20,597 nucleotides of DNA. Source: Candidatus Heimdallarchaeota archaeon LC_2 (GTDB lineage Archaea; Asgardarchaeota; Heimdallarchaeia; Heimdallarchaeales; Kariarchaeaceae). Position 1 is the stretch's first letter; every line of letters starts with the position of its first letter. The stretch spans positions 1 to 20,597 of the forward strand of contig MDVR01000083.1 in assembly GCA_001940725.1 (NCBI GenBank), written 5' to 3'. The notes under the pieces were generated by a model. The model made no database searches. It was not told the DNA's origin and saw only the letters and a list, made by a program, of their open reading frames with translations. Shown piece after piece: positions 1 to 7,468 of the stretch. Made by a program: the position numbers and the translations under genes.

Positions 1-2549
1 TCCTTTTGTACTAGCATTGTCTGTTGATCTTTTATACTCACTTCTTCAGGTTTATCTTCATACGATCCAGTCAGTACTTTAATTTCTTCGCTTTCCACTT
101 TTGCTTTCGAATCGTTTAAATTCAGTTTTCCTAGATGTTGTGGGTAAAATATACCTTCACGAATTGCATTGGAAAATTCATGAGAATAATATTGAATAAA
201 ATTTAATCTTGGAATCACAAATGGAGATAGAAAGTTGAGATATCTCATTTGAAATAGGATTTCACCTATTTTATCTACTAATCTGTCAGAGGTCTTTCCT
301 TTTACACTATCAAAGGAAATTGTAGTATGCAACAATCGAGCATGTCCCATATCAGTAGATGGTTCTGAAGCTGAAAAATATATATGCCGCCAAGGTGACT
401 TGAGATAGATCCCTGCGGTTTTAAGAAACTTTTTCTGTAATATTGAGATATTGACAGATGGCTCTTCGTCTTTCATTTCATGAAAATAAAATCTTTGAGG
501 TGTTGATTTTGGAGCAGAAATTAATACTATCCTGGAGTTTTTGGTACCCATACCATGATCTATTGAATAGTGCTTAAGAAAACGTTTCGCAGCTTTTTTC
601 ATTGCTTTAAATTGACCTCGGTTTAATTGTCCATCATGAATATATAATAATAAATTAGCAAATTTTTGTTGTTGGCTATAGTAATACGTATTTGCGGGTT
701 TTAGACTATCTTTAAATAATTCAAATGCCGCTTCTTCACTAATGTAACCTTCAGAAATCTCATTTGATAACGGGTAGGTTTGATAATTGAGGTAAAATCC
801 AACTTCATCAACCGCCATCACAGTAGCAAGATAAGATTTGAAATCTTCAGGATTACGGCTAATATCCATCGAAAAAAACAGAGGAAGATAATTCACAGAA
901 GTACTGGCATCATAACTAATTGGGTCCGCTAGTACACCAACAGCTTCGCCTTTATGACAATTTCTGACATAGGCTTTAATGCATGTATGAAATAATGCAC
1001 TCCTAACATAATTTTCTGCATTTGCAGGTTGATTAACAAGATCCAAGGCTTTCTCTGGATGTATTGTTTGAGTTGGTACCCATTTATTTTCAAATAGACT
1101 AATTAGGGCATTTCTTGTCCATTTTTTATCTTTACCAGGTATTACTATAGTAATCGAGGGTTGCTTTTTTTGCATATCACCAAATTCCCTAGCGATCTCT
1201 TGACGATTTTTACTTGTTTGGCGATATCTATATATCCTTCCGCGGATCCATTCTCCTAGTTTGTATTCAGCTGCTTCTTGTATTATCGCTTGTTGAATTC
1301 CTTCTAACTCGGTATCAGTAAATCTTGCAGGTGCACAGACATTCACAGTAATATGTTTTGGTCCACTGTAAGGTCCATATTCCTTTAGTGCATTTCTAAC
1401 TTTTCCTCCATCTCCTGCGTAAACGGTTGGTATCGAGGTATTTGATGAAAAACGGAGTTTGGGAATTGGAAATTTATCAAAAGAAAATCCGTGATACATA
1501 AGATCTGAGAACCGTAAAGGATGGTCATCAAACTCAATTTTTTGATCCAAAAATTCAATTGTTAGATTTCCAAGCTCCTTTATCATATTGACAGTATCAG
1601 TAAATCGAGAGTCTTTGGTTTTTGTTTGTTGCAATACTTGCTGATATTCAGAATTACGATTATCAATTAACAAGCGAATTAATGGAAGTGGATATGGTAA
1701 TACAGTACCTTCTTCAGAATCAATTATGATATCTAATACAACATCATTTGGTCCAAAGGAAATATCCCATTTTTCCATAAATTGTTTATACAGATGTTGA
1801 TTATTCCAATAAGCCATTAAATTAGGAAATACTTCTCCTGTTTCATGATGTGTAACTGGAACATCCTTTGCCAAATCAGGATTAATTCCTTGAATTATTC
1901 CTTGAAACCAACCGTCCATCCATGGAGAAGGAACCTTGATTGTCTCTGGGAAATCATTCCAATTATGGAAATCATTGATTTGGTTTTTTAGTATCTCATC
2001 TTTAAGCATTAAAATATATCTTTTTGATGGATCGACACAAAACAGTAATGTTCCAGGTTTTCCAATTTCTAATTGAATTGATAATCCGTCATGGACCCTA
2101 TATCGATTTATCATTTCATATTTTGTTGTGAAAGCTCTATTACCTTCTTTCAATACGTAATCGGTTTGATCAAGCAGTCTTTGTTTTGCTGGATGGGTTA
2201 AAGAGTATAATATTTCCCTATCATCTGAATGGTTCAAATTTAAAGATGTCTTGCGGAGTTCATGATCGATTTTAAACTTCATTGGATCTAAGTTGGGAGA
2301 ATATTCAAGACATTTTTTTCTCAAAAAATTAGTTATTTTGTAATGATCATGTTTTCCAACAACGCCAAATCCATCACTTGTCGATGTGGAGTCTAAAGAA
2401 TGTTTTTGAAATAAAGCCTTACATACTTGATATTTTTGACCATAGGACAATGGATCAGAGAGTGTGTATTTATGATATGGAATATCTTTGTACACAACTT
2501 TCTTAGAGGTAAAGTAATTGGTAATTACCTTATTCAGAAATTGTTTCAC
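1..2549 (-). CDS. Long prokaryotic Argonaute (pAgo), 3' end cut by window edge
   Basis: About 849 residues are visible and the frame is still open at base 1. Argonautes use a small guide nucleic acid to find and often cleave complementary strands, acting in host defence. The N-domain start (ITNYFTSKKVVYKDIPYH) fits the usual pAgo opening. A PAZ-like segment lies around residues 190-300. The MID domain contains KEYGPYSG near 390 and IVIPGKDKKW further on. The PIWI domain carries FFSMDISR (catalytic Asp, about 561), an acidic stretch SNEISEGYISEE (candidate glutamate finger, about 592-603), IHDGQLN (second Asp, about 639) and YYSHEFSNAI (candidate His, about 790), so a DEDH tetrad and slicing are plausible. 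The usual paired lysines of the MID pocket are partly changed (IKAYVRNCHKG). At least 45 hydrophilic residues follow the last motif, longer than usual. The frame has no ATG start; GTG at 2549 or TTG at 2558 are the choices. Family call is firm; activity is inferred. Confidence 0.88.
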   Translation of the reverse strand, partial: MKQFLNKVITNYFTSKKVVYKDIPYHKYTLSDPLSYGQKYQVCKALFQKHSLDSTSTSDGFGVVGKHDHYKITNFLRKKCLEYSPNLDPMKFKIDHELRKTSLNLNHSDDREILYSLTHPAKQRLLDQTDYVLKEGNRAFTTKYEMINRYRVHDGLSIQLEIGKPGTLLFCVDPSKRYILMLKDEILKNQINDFHNWNDFPETIKVPSPWMDGWFQGIIQGINPDLAKDVPVTHHETGEVFPNLMAYWNNQHLYKQFMEKWDISFGPNDVVLDIIIDSEEGTVLPYPLPLIRLLIDNRNSEYQQVLQQTKTKDSRFTDTVNMIKELGNLTIEFLDQKIEFDDHPLRFSDLMYHGFSFDKFPIPKLRFSSNTSIPTVYAGDGGKVRNALKEYGPYSGPKHITVNVCAPARFTDTELEGIQQAIIQEAAEYKLGEWIRGRIYRYRQTSKNRQEIAREFGDMQKKQPSITIVIPGKDKKWTRNALISLFENKWVPTQTIHPEKALDLVNQPANAENYVRSALFHTCIKAYVRNCHKGEAVGVLADPISYDASTSVNYLPLFFSMDISRNPEDFKSYLATVMAVDEVGFYLNYQTYPLSNEISEGYISEEAAFELFKDSLKPANTYYYSQQQKFANLLLYIHDGQLNRGQFKAMKKAAKRFLKHYSIDHGMGTKNSRIVLISAPKSTPQRFYFHEMKDEEPSVNISILQKKFLKTAGIYLKSPWRHIYFSASEPSTDMGHARLLHTTISFDSVKGKTSDRLVDKIGEILFQMRYLNFLSPFVIPRLNFIQYYSHEFSNAIREGIFYPQHLGKLNLNDSKAKVESEEIKVLTGSYEDKPEEVSIKDQQTMLVQK

Positions 2550-2558
2550 ATGTATCAA

Positions 2559-3110
2559 TTAAAATCAAATCCCATTATTCTTCCCAATCAGGAGAATTAC
2601 GCACTTTATATAATTAACATATTGCACAAATCATATTTAAAGTGCTAGCTACCCGCTTTTAAAAGTGAATTAGCATAATTGGTAATTTAATTTCTTCATA
2701 TTATGACTTGAGGTCATTACAGTTAACTTTGGACTACAATAATCTGTATTGGAGATCTGTCGTTGAGGTTAAACAAATCTGTGTATTTTCTAATGGTTTG
2801 AGATGAATATTGGGTTCTATATATTGAATTTCTTTATTGCAATAACGAGTATAAAATTGACCTCAGTGATTGAATTTTTTATTGGAGTTTCTCAGATTGT
2901 ATTTTCTGAGCTTATTATCATTCTGATCTTTTTGAGTGTCAAAAAAATTCAAAATCGTAGTTCTAATCAACCCTTCTCAAAATTGTCATACATTTAATTT
3001 GTTTACAAGAATAGATAATTTGATCAATATAGATTACTTTCGCCCGACCCTACATACAATCCGTCTTTCAAGACAATTTCTGTACAAACCTTCAAGCTTC
3101 ATGCGAATAC
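2559..3110. other. Intergenic region between Argonaute and toxin-antitoxin unit
   Basis: An AT-rich spacer of about 550 bases separates the divergent Argonaute and toxin-antitoxin genes. It holds the Argonaute promoter. A 64-codon plus-strand frame at 2803-2997 would encode two hydrophobic stretches (FYILNFFIAI and FSELIIILIFLSV), but it has no TATA box or convincing ribosome-binding site and is not called. No RNA gene or repeat is apparent. Confidence 0.5.
2605..2613 (-). promoter_or_regulatory. TATA box for the Argonaute gene
   Basis: On the minus strand TTATATAAA lies about 55-65 bases upstream of the GTG start. A transcript starting about 25 bases downstream would begin near 2583, leaving a leader of roughly 25-35 bases. 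Within that leader is a six-codon ATG reading frame whose TGA stop overlaps the alternative TTG start. The TATA assignment rests on sequence and spacing only. Confidence 0.5.
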
Positions 3111-3120
3111 CTTTATAAGA
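3111..3120 (+). promoter_or_regulatory. TATA box for the Panacea-like/RelE-like unit
   Basis: CTTTATAAGA is a good archaeal TATA element 45-54 bases ahead of the ATG at 3165, predicting a start site near 3140. An imperfect inverted repeat (CCATAA ... TTATAGG, about 3132-3154) sits between the TATA box and the start codon, where a self-regulating antitoxin could bind; that role is speculative. Confidence 0.6.
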
Positions 3121-3164
3121 GACCGAAGTTCCATAATTTACAGTTATAGGTCCGAATCACTATT

Positions 3165-3803
3165 ATGTCTCTCGAAACTGAAGAATGGGTTACTAATCAT
3201 TTGTTAACCTTGTATCTTTGTAAAACTGGAAGAAAGCACAATTTGGTCCATGCAACAAGGTTGCAAAAAGCTGTTTTTCTCTCCCAATTAGAAATGTGGA
3301 ACGATAAATGTCAAGGTTTCACATTCGATTTTTTCAAATATCACTATGGTCCCTTCAGCTCTGAGCTTAGATCAAGTTTGCAATTTTTGGTTAAGTCCAG
3401 GTATTTGGATTCATCGGAAAAGGGTTTCAAATTGACAGAGGAAGGTTCTAATCTTCTTGATAAATTCATAGCGATATTTACGCGTAATAGACACCAGACA
3501 AATCATATTAAGGTGGTCACTAAAAATATCATGACCGATGATTTCGAAAGGATGCTCGAAGAGGTTTATCAAATGAAGAATCCATTGGATCCGAATCTAA
3601 CAATCGAGGAAACACCACATGAAGAGGCTCTACTCATTCGTAGTAAGATGAGTCATGGTAAACGAACATTCAAGTTTACTGATGATGAACTCGAAGATCT
3701 CTCAACTCTTCTTGATCCTGAATTCATAGAAGATATGTCGATAGCACAACAATCAATACTAGAAGGCAAATTAACTGAATGGAAACCAGGAAATCCAATT
3801 TGA
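3165..3803 (+). CDS. Panacea/SocA/YwgA-like winged-helix protein, probable antitoxin
   Basis: This 212-residue protein has an N-terminal winged-helix-like domain with RLQKAVFLSQLEMW (residues about 32-45), FFKYHYGPFSSEL (about 55-68) and KLTEEG (about 93-98). The LQK...F.Y.YGPFS pattern is characteristic of the SocA/Panacea and YwgA-like group. Panacea-domain proteins are known antitoxins that neutralise many unrelated toxins. The C-terminal 110 residues are acidic and helical, could be the toxin-binding part, and match nothing I recognise. The next gene follows after 27 bases on the same strand and is RelE-like, which supports an antitoxin-first operon. The ATG start lies behind a good TATA box. 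The fold is fairly secure; the antitoxin role is inferred from domain plus context. Confidence 0.7.
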   Translation: MSLETEEWVTNHLLTLYLCKTGRKHNLVHATRLQKAVFLSQLEMWNDKCQGFTFDFFKYHYGPFSSELRSSLQFLVKSRYLDSSEKGFKLTEEGSNLLDKFIAIFTRNRHQTNHIKVVTKNIMTDDFERMLEEVYQMKNPLDPNLTIEETPHEEALLIRSKMSHGKRTFKFTDDELEDLSTLLDPEFIEDMSIAQQSILEGKLTEWKPGNPI

Positions 3804-3830
3804 AGGGGAGTAGAATTCATAAGTTACAAA

Positions 3831-4169
3831 GTGCTATTGTCTGGAGGATACCATTCAACTCGAGATAAGGCACTTCTAAAGGATGCGACGTTAGAACCGG
3901 ATATTAGAGCTGCATTACAATCTCTATATGACGATCCATTTTACAAAACACAACAAATTCAGGGGAGTAAGGGGCTGAGACGAATTTATGTAGGGAAAAA
4001 ACCTTGGAGATTGATTTTTTGCATTGTGGAAGAATGTATGGAAAAGAAATTTGAGAGAAAAAATGCATGCAATCGCCAAACTCCAAAAACAGTTGTAGTA
4101 TGGATTGTGTATCAGAGGAAGAAGGATTATAAAAAAATCCGTAAGAAAATTAACTTTTTGGTGGATTGA
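3831..4169 (+). CDS. RelE/ParE-like toxin candidate
   Basis: A 112-residue basic protein. The pattern ALQSLYDDPFYKTQQIQGSKGLRRIYVGKKPWRLIFCI followed by VVVWIVYQRKKDYKKI, split here by an inserted loop rich in Glu, Lys and Cys, matches the RelE/ParE scheme: a helix ending in L..DPF, a G.(K)G.RR..VG..(W)R(L)IF strand pair, then a hydrophobic strand and R.K.Y. RelE-type members cleave mRNA on the ribosome; ParE-type members poison gyrase. Basic residues that could serve catalysis are Arg/Lys in LRRIYVGKKPWR and RKKDY. It follows a Panacea-like gene by 27 bases. GTG at 3831 is the chosen start. A purine-rich GGGGAG at 3805-3810 lies 20 bases upstream, rather far, so an unusual upstream start such as ATA 3819 cannot be excluded. 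Which toxin subtype it is cannot be told. Confidence 0.65.
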   Translation: MLLSGGYHSTRDKALLKDATLEPDIRAALQSLYDDPFYKTQQIQGSKGLRRIYVGKKPWRLIFCIVEECMEKKFERKNACNRQTPKTVVVWIVYQRKKDYKKIRKKINFLVD

Positions 4170-4195
4170 CAATAAACAGAAAGGGTGTCGGTCCG

Positions 4196-4213
4196 GTTTT
4201 ACTAGTTTTTTTA
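4196..4213 (+). terminator. T-rich terminator after the RelE-like gene
   Basis: Two oligo-T runs (4197-4200 and 4206-4212) begin about 27 bases after the stop codon. Archaeal RNA polymerase commonly terminates at such T tracts without a hairpin. Based on base composition alone. Confidence 0.35.
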
Positions 4214-4790
4214 AATAAGTTGGATTGTAGAGTAAAAGGCAATTTTGGCATTGGTCAACGCGTGAAAGTATAAGAATCAGTCTGAATTGTTGCTAGAATG
4301 GAAATGAATACCGCCATTTCCGAGAGTGTGTATTGTGTTGGAAAAAGGGCTGAAAATGACAAAATCGAATTTCTATTCTAGTCCGCGATCCTTTTCCTAA
4401 GTTTTATTTCACATTCTGTAATTTTCTTATAGTAATCTTGCTCCAAATTGGAGAAAATTTGAGTTGTTCAGATATTTAAATTTTCCGATGTAATGCTTCC
4501 GCATAATCCAAATGATCCCGAAAGTATCGATCAATCTTATTCGCGTAAGTTTAACATCAGACTGTCTTCTACTAAATTCACAGCCCGATTCATATTCTAT
4601 GAAATTTTTAGTTAAATTTGGTTAACGATGGAAAAATAACATATGTTATGGGGTACACATACTATTCTCGCCTATATTTTCAACCTTAAGCAGAAATGCT
4701 TTAATATAAAAAGTTGTTTTATCAAAATGGAAGTGCAAAGAATTGGTGTTTAACGCTGATTTGTTTTAGCAAATCCGACAGTGATTAAAA
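4214..4790. other. Intergenic region upstream of the histone gene
   Basis: About 575 bases without a supported gene on either strand. A 27-codon frame from about 4299 ends at 4380 and is too short and unsupported to call. The right end holds the likely histone promoter: TTTAATATAAA ends at 4710, about 80 bases ahead of the ATG, which would give a leader near 55 bases. No tRNA-like or strongly structured stretch was noticed. Confidence 0.45.
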
Positions 4791-4997
4791 ATGGCAAAAA
4801 AGAAAGCAAAGAAGAGTTCAGGAGAAATCCTAGTAGTTCAAAGTAAGGTTAGAGAGTATCTCAAGGGTCAAGGAGAATATAATATCGGTTCTGATTTAGT
4901 AGGAGCCGTCTCCTCACGTGTAGAAGAAGTTCTATCAAGTGCCGCAAAAAGGGCAAAGGACAACGGTAGAAAGACGATTCAAGCACGCGATGTATAA
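4791..4997 (+). CDS. Short histone-fold protein lacking full helix 3
   Basis: A 68-residue protein opening with a lysine-rich tail (MAKKKAKKSSGE). The histone fold follows: a first helix VVQSKVREYLKG, a long central helix from about residue 33 (SDLVGAVSSRVEEVLSSAAKR), and the conserved GRKTIQARDV corresponding to GRKTI.AEDI of canonical archaeal histones. It stops right there, so the helix that follows (ELAVRRF in HMfB-like histones) is missing or reduced to a stub. Short-helix-3 histones of this shape are known in archaea and in bacteria such as Bdellovibrio (Bd0055). It should dimerise and bind DNA, but the usual end-to-end stacking seen with canonical archaeal histones may differ. The gene stands alone between long spacers. 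Identity as a histone fold is strong; binding mode is inference. Confidence 0.85.
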   Translation: MAKKKAKKSSGEILVVQSKVREYLKGQGEYNIGSDLVGAVSSRVEEVLSSAAKRAKDNGRKTIQARDV

Positions 4998-5068
4998 CCT
5001 TTGAAACCTTAAAATATCCCCTTATCAAGGATTAATAAATCTAAAATTTTATAAAATAAAAATCCAAT

Positions 5069-5187
5069 ATCGATTAATAATAAAGCTCAATATACAATAA
5101 AATGCTATTCAATGTTAGTATAATCGATTCCATATTTCAATATTATTGATCGATTATGAACTGTAATAATTAATGATAACAATCGAT
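5069..5187. repeat. Cluster of four ATCGAT palindromes
   Basis: ATCGAT occurs at 5069-5074, 5123-5128, 5149-5154 and 5182-5187, all with A/T-rich flanks (for example AATATCGATTAAT, TAATCGATTCC, TTGATCGATTATG). Four copies in 119 bases is denser than elsewhere in the window. It may be a binding-site cluster between the histone and the membrane-protein gene, or chance in AT-rich DNA. Confidence 0.35.
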
Positions 5188-5201
5188 CGAAACAAATTCT
5201 A

Positions 5202-5216
5202 GCTTACTTTGTAAGC
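5202..5216. promoter_or_regulatory. Inverted repeat GCTTAC-TTT-GTAAGC
   Basis: A perfect 6-bp inverted repeat with a 3-base centre, about 125 bases ahead of the membrane-protein gene. It sits in the 340-base non-coding stretch 4998-5341, which otherwise holds only the ATCGAT cluster and a TATA-like CTTTATATTT at 5291-5300. It could be an operator or a weak hairpin. Confidence 0.3.
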
Positions 5217-5290
5217 AATACCACTTCACATCTGCCTTTGAGAAGGAATTTATTGCTATTTTAGTAATATTGTTAAATCCATAAGCACTT

Positions 5291-5300
5291 CTTTATATTT
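5291..5300 (+). promoter_or_regulatory. TATA-like box for the seven-helix membrane protein
   Basis: CTTTATATTT lies 42-51 bases upstream of the TTG start at 5342, a spacing that predicts a transcript start near 5320 and a leader of about 20 bases. Confidence 0.45.
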
Positions 5301-5341
5301 TTATGCTCCGTGATTTTACTAAGGCAAACTAGTGGTCTGTA

Positions 5342-6313
5342 TTGGCAATAACTTCATTTTTAATTCTAATTATTTTATCGCATTTCCTCATTTACTCATT
5401 TCCCCCAATATTAGGAAGTTTTATGAAGCAAAATGAACAAATTAATCTTAATTATGTTTACTTAGGGGTTCTATTCACCCTAGTTCAATTATTTGACGGT
5501 TTGTATTCTATAACTTTAACTTCAGAATATAGCCTATTTGGTGGAGATATTGCCTATTCTGCATTAATATTTGCTACCATTTACCTAATCAGCTCTCAGC
5601 CAGAACCAAAAGTTGTAAGAAATCTGATATATATTTTTATTATAAACGCGTTATTATTATTTTTAATTTTCGGACTGATAAATGGAATACAGGACTCAGA
5701 ACATGTTGTGAATTACCTGGATAATTCTGAATTATTATTAGAATTTACATTTAAATCGCTTCTTTTCTCACTTTTTTTATTCTCCAGTGAAATCTTAGTC
5801 ATTCTATTTTTCATTAAAAAAATTACTTTAAAATATCAAGCTCAATTACCAGTAACAATCGCTTTGGGTTTAGGCTATGTTGTAATCTTAATTCTTGATG
5901 GTATTCTGTATCCAATTGGCACCAATTTTCTATTTCCTGGATCCAATCTTTCAATTGCTAACGGGATGATTGCCAAGTTTATATTTGGATTCGGCTTCGG
6001 TACTATCCTAGTTGGATTATTGATTGTCAGGCCACACAATTTATCGGATTTTATTGCAAACAAAACTCCCATTATCCACTATTTATTTCCACCTAGAAGG
6101 GCTGCTTTAGAAAGACAGCTTGCTCAAGCAGAAGAAAAAATAGACAAATTAGAGGAAATTGTACCAATATGTGCTAAATGTAACAAAATTCGTGATGATG
6201 AGGAATATTGGAATCAATTAGAACGTGTACGTCAATCCTTCATATCTGGTGATCAAGAATTATCATATTCTAACAAGTACTGTCTTGAATGTTCAGAAAC
6301 TATGACAAATTAA
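5342..6313 (+). CDS. Seven-helix membrane protein with C-terminal CxxC...CxxC signalling module
   Basis: The 323-residue protein has about seven hydrophobic segments (roughly residues 3-20, 38-58, 69-84, 94-112, 133-157, 168-188 and 205-229), then a short coiled coil (RAALERQLAQAEEKIDKLEE, about 254-273). It ends in a cytosolic module IVPICAKCNKIRDDEEYWNQLE ... YCLECSE. That C-terminal pattern, PICa.CkkIRDD.gYW followed by C..C, is familiar from the ends of bacterial signalling proteins, where it follows sensor or receiver domains; the four cysteines probably bind a metal. The membrane part, with FGGDIAYSALIFATIYL, faintly recalls VUT/QueT-like transporters or 7TM sensor domains, which I cannot confirm. 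A membrane receptor passing its state to the zinc-ribbon-like module is the best guess. The start is TTG, since a stop codon lies four codons upstream. Confidence 0.7.
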   Translation: MAITSFLILIILSHFLIYSFPPILGSFMKQNEQINLNYVYLGVLFTLVQLFDGLYSITLTSEYSLFGGDIAYSALIFATIYLISSQPEPKVVRNLIYIFIINALLLFLIFGLINGIQDSEHVVNYLDNSELLLEFTFKSLLFSLFLFSSEILVILFFIKKITLKYQAQLPVTIALGLGYVVILILDGILYPIGTNFLFPGSNLSIANGMIAKFIFGFGFGTILVGLLIVRPHNLSDFIANKTPIIHYLFPPRRAALERQLAQAEEKIDKLEEIVPICAKCNKIRDDEEYWNQLERVRQSFISGDQELSYSNKYCLECSETMTN

Positions 6314-6443
6314 TATCTCTGAACTGCAATTGATATTTTACTATTAGTTATATCTATGGACGCAGAACCCACAAATTATTAATAGTTAGTAAGAGTATAG
6401 TTTATTAACGATTTATCCCTAAATCATTGAGGAAATTAAGGTT

Positions 6444-7463
6444 TTGAGTCTCAAGCGACATGCATTTCGTAATAAATTGATGGAAATTATCGAAGATATG
6501 ACTCCTGTCTTCAAGAATCGCACAAGATTCGGGGTGACAACTCAAGCCAGATTTCTAAGTATTAATGATTTAGAGATTCTCACCTACGATAAAACTGAAA
6601 CACATACAGAGGTTTTGGCTACTGTAAGCCTTCAAAGTGATGATGAAAGTTGGGGGCAAGAACTATTAATTCGCAGCTATAGTGAAGAAAGTGATTTCAA
6701 AGCTGAATTGGAGAGATATTCGGAATTAGAGAGAAGATTTATTTCTACAAAGAATGTTGATCCCACACCTCTGATTAACATAAATAGAGAAAATTTTAGA
6801 GTGATTTATGATCTGGGTGAATCAACTCCACTAAGTAGTGTAAACAGCAAAATACAAGGTTTGGATGAAAGTGTGGGTAAACTAATTGCCATGCTTCAGG
6901 CATCAGAATTGAAGAATTTGAAATATACCTCACTCCGAGAATTAATGGGGGTTATCTTAAAATATGTTCCAATATCTGAAGAAGAGAAAGAGAGTATTTC
7001 CATGTTATTAGAACCCCATTATCCAATAATTGATAATACAAATGGTGGTTATGTACCATGTACACTTTTTGATCCTGAACAGATTAAGGTACATTTTGCT
7101 CCTAATAATGAATTTTATTTCTCGGTTCCACCAAAACTACCTGATAGTAATATTGTAGATCGAATGACTGATGTTGCAGTATATTTTACAGAAAGAGCTC
7201 AAAATGAATTTATGACAACGGGTGCATTAGATAAGACTAAGGCAGATGTTCAAGAATTTTTTATGGGATATAATAGTATATTTTCACAAATATCCGATCA
7301 GAATTTGTATACTATCTATCCACATGGCATTACATTAGATCTTCAAATGTTAATTAGTTACATATTATACGAAATGAAAAATTCAGACCAACCATTTTCT
7401 AACCCGGACAGTCTTAGATATCTCTACTTTCTATTACTCAAGAAACCATTTTTACTGTATTAA
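6444..7463 (+). CDS. APH/choline-kinase-like protein, probable pseudokinase
   Basis: A 339-residue soluble protein with no signal or membrane segment. The layout resembles aminoglycoside phosphotransferase/choline-kinase folds. There is a beta-rich N-lobe with FKAELERYSELERRF (about 85-99) where a helix with a paired Glu is expected. A hinge-like VIYDLGESTPL (120-130) and a helix ESVGKLIAMLQASE follow. The catalytic-loop position reads YVPCTLFDPEQI (203-214) where active enzymes have HGDxxxxN. The next strand reads FYFSVPP (224-230) where the metal-binding IDxE would be. MTDVAVYF (241-248) and FFMGYNSIF match the DLA and GY segments further on. The catalytic Asp residues therefore seem lost, suggesting a pseudoenzyme or nucleotide-binding scaffold. 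TTG is the only usable start. It converges with the MCP-like gene, five bases apart. The fold call is by pattern recognition and could be wrong. Confidence 0.5.
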   Translation: MSLKRHAFRNKLMEIIEDMTPVFKNRTRFGVTTQARFLSINDLEILTYDKTETHTEVLATVSLQSDDESWGQELLIRSYSEESDFKAELERYSELERRFISTKNVDPTPLININRENFRVIYDLGESTPLSSVNSKIQGLDESVGKLIAMLQASELKNLKYTSLRELMGVILKYVPISEEEKESISMLLEPHYPIIDNTNGGYVPCTLFDPEQIKVHFAPNNEFYFSVPPKLPDSNIVDRMTDVAVYFTERAQNEFMTTGALDKTKADVQEFFMGYNSIFSQISDQNLYTIYPHGITLDLQMLISYILYEMKNSDQPFSNPDSLRYLYFLLLKKPFLLY

Positions 7464-7468
7464 TTGAA

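Noticed and set aside
2427..2648. 73-codon plus-strand frame
   Set aside because: It lies antisense to the start and promoter of the Argonaute gene and its product looks like a random hydrophobic translation of AT-rich DNA.
2803..2997. Small two-helix membrane protein frame
   Set aside because: Hydrophobic content is expected from T-rich DNA; no promoter or ribosome-binding site and no recognisable motif. Kept only as a note in the spacer entry.
3904..4172. Two overlapping minus-strand frames
   Set aside because: They are opposite the RelE-like gene, whose protein pattern is much more convincing.
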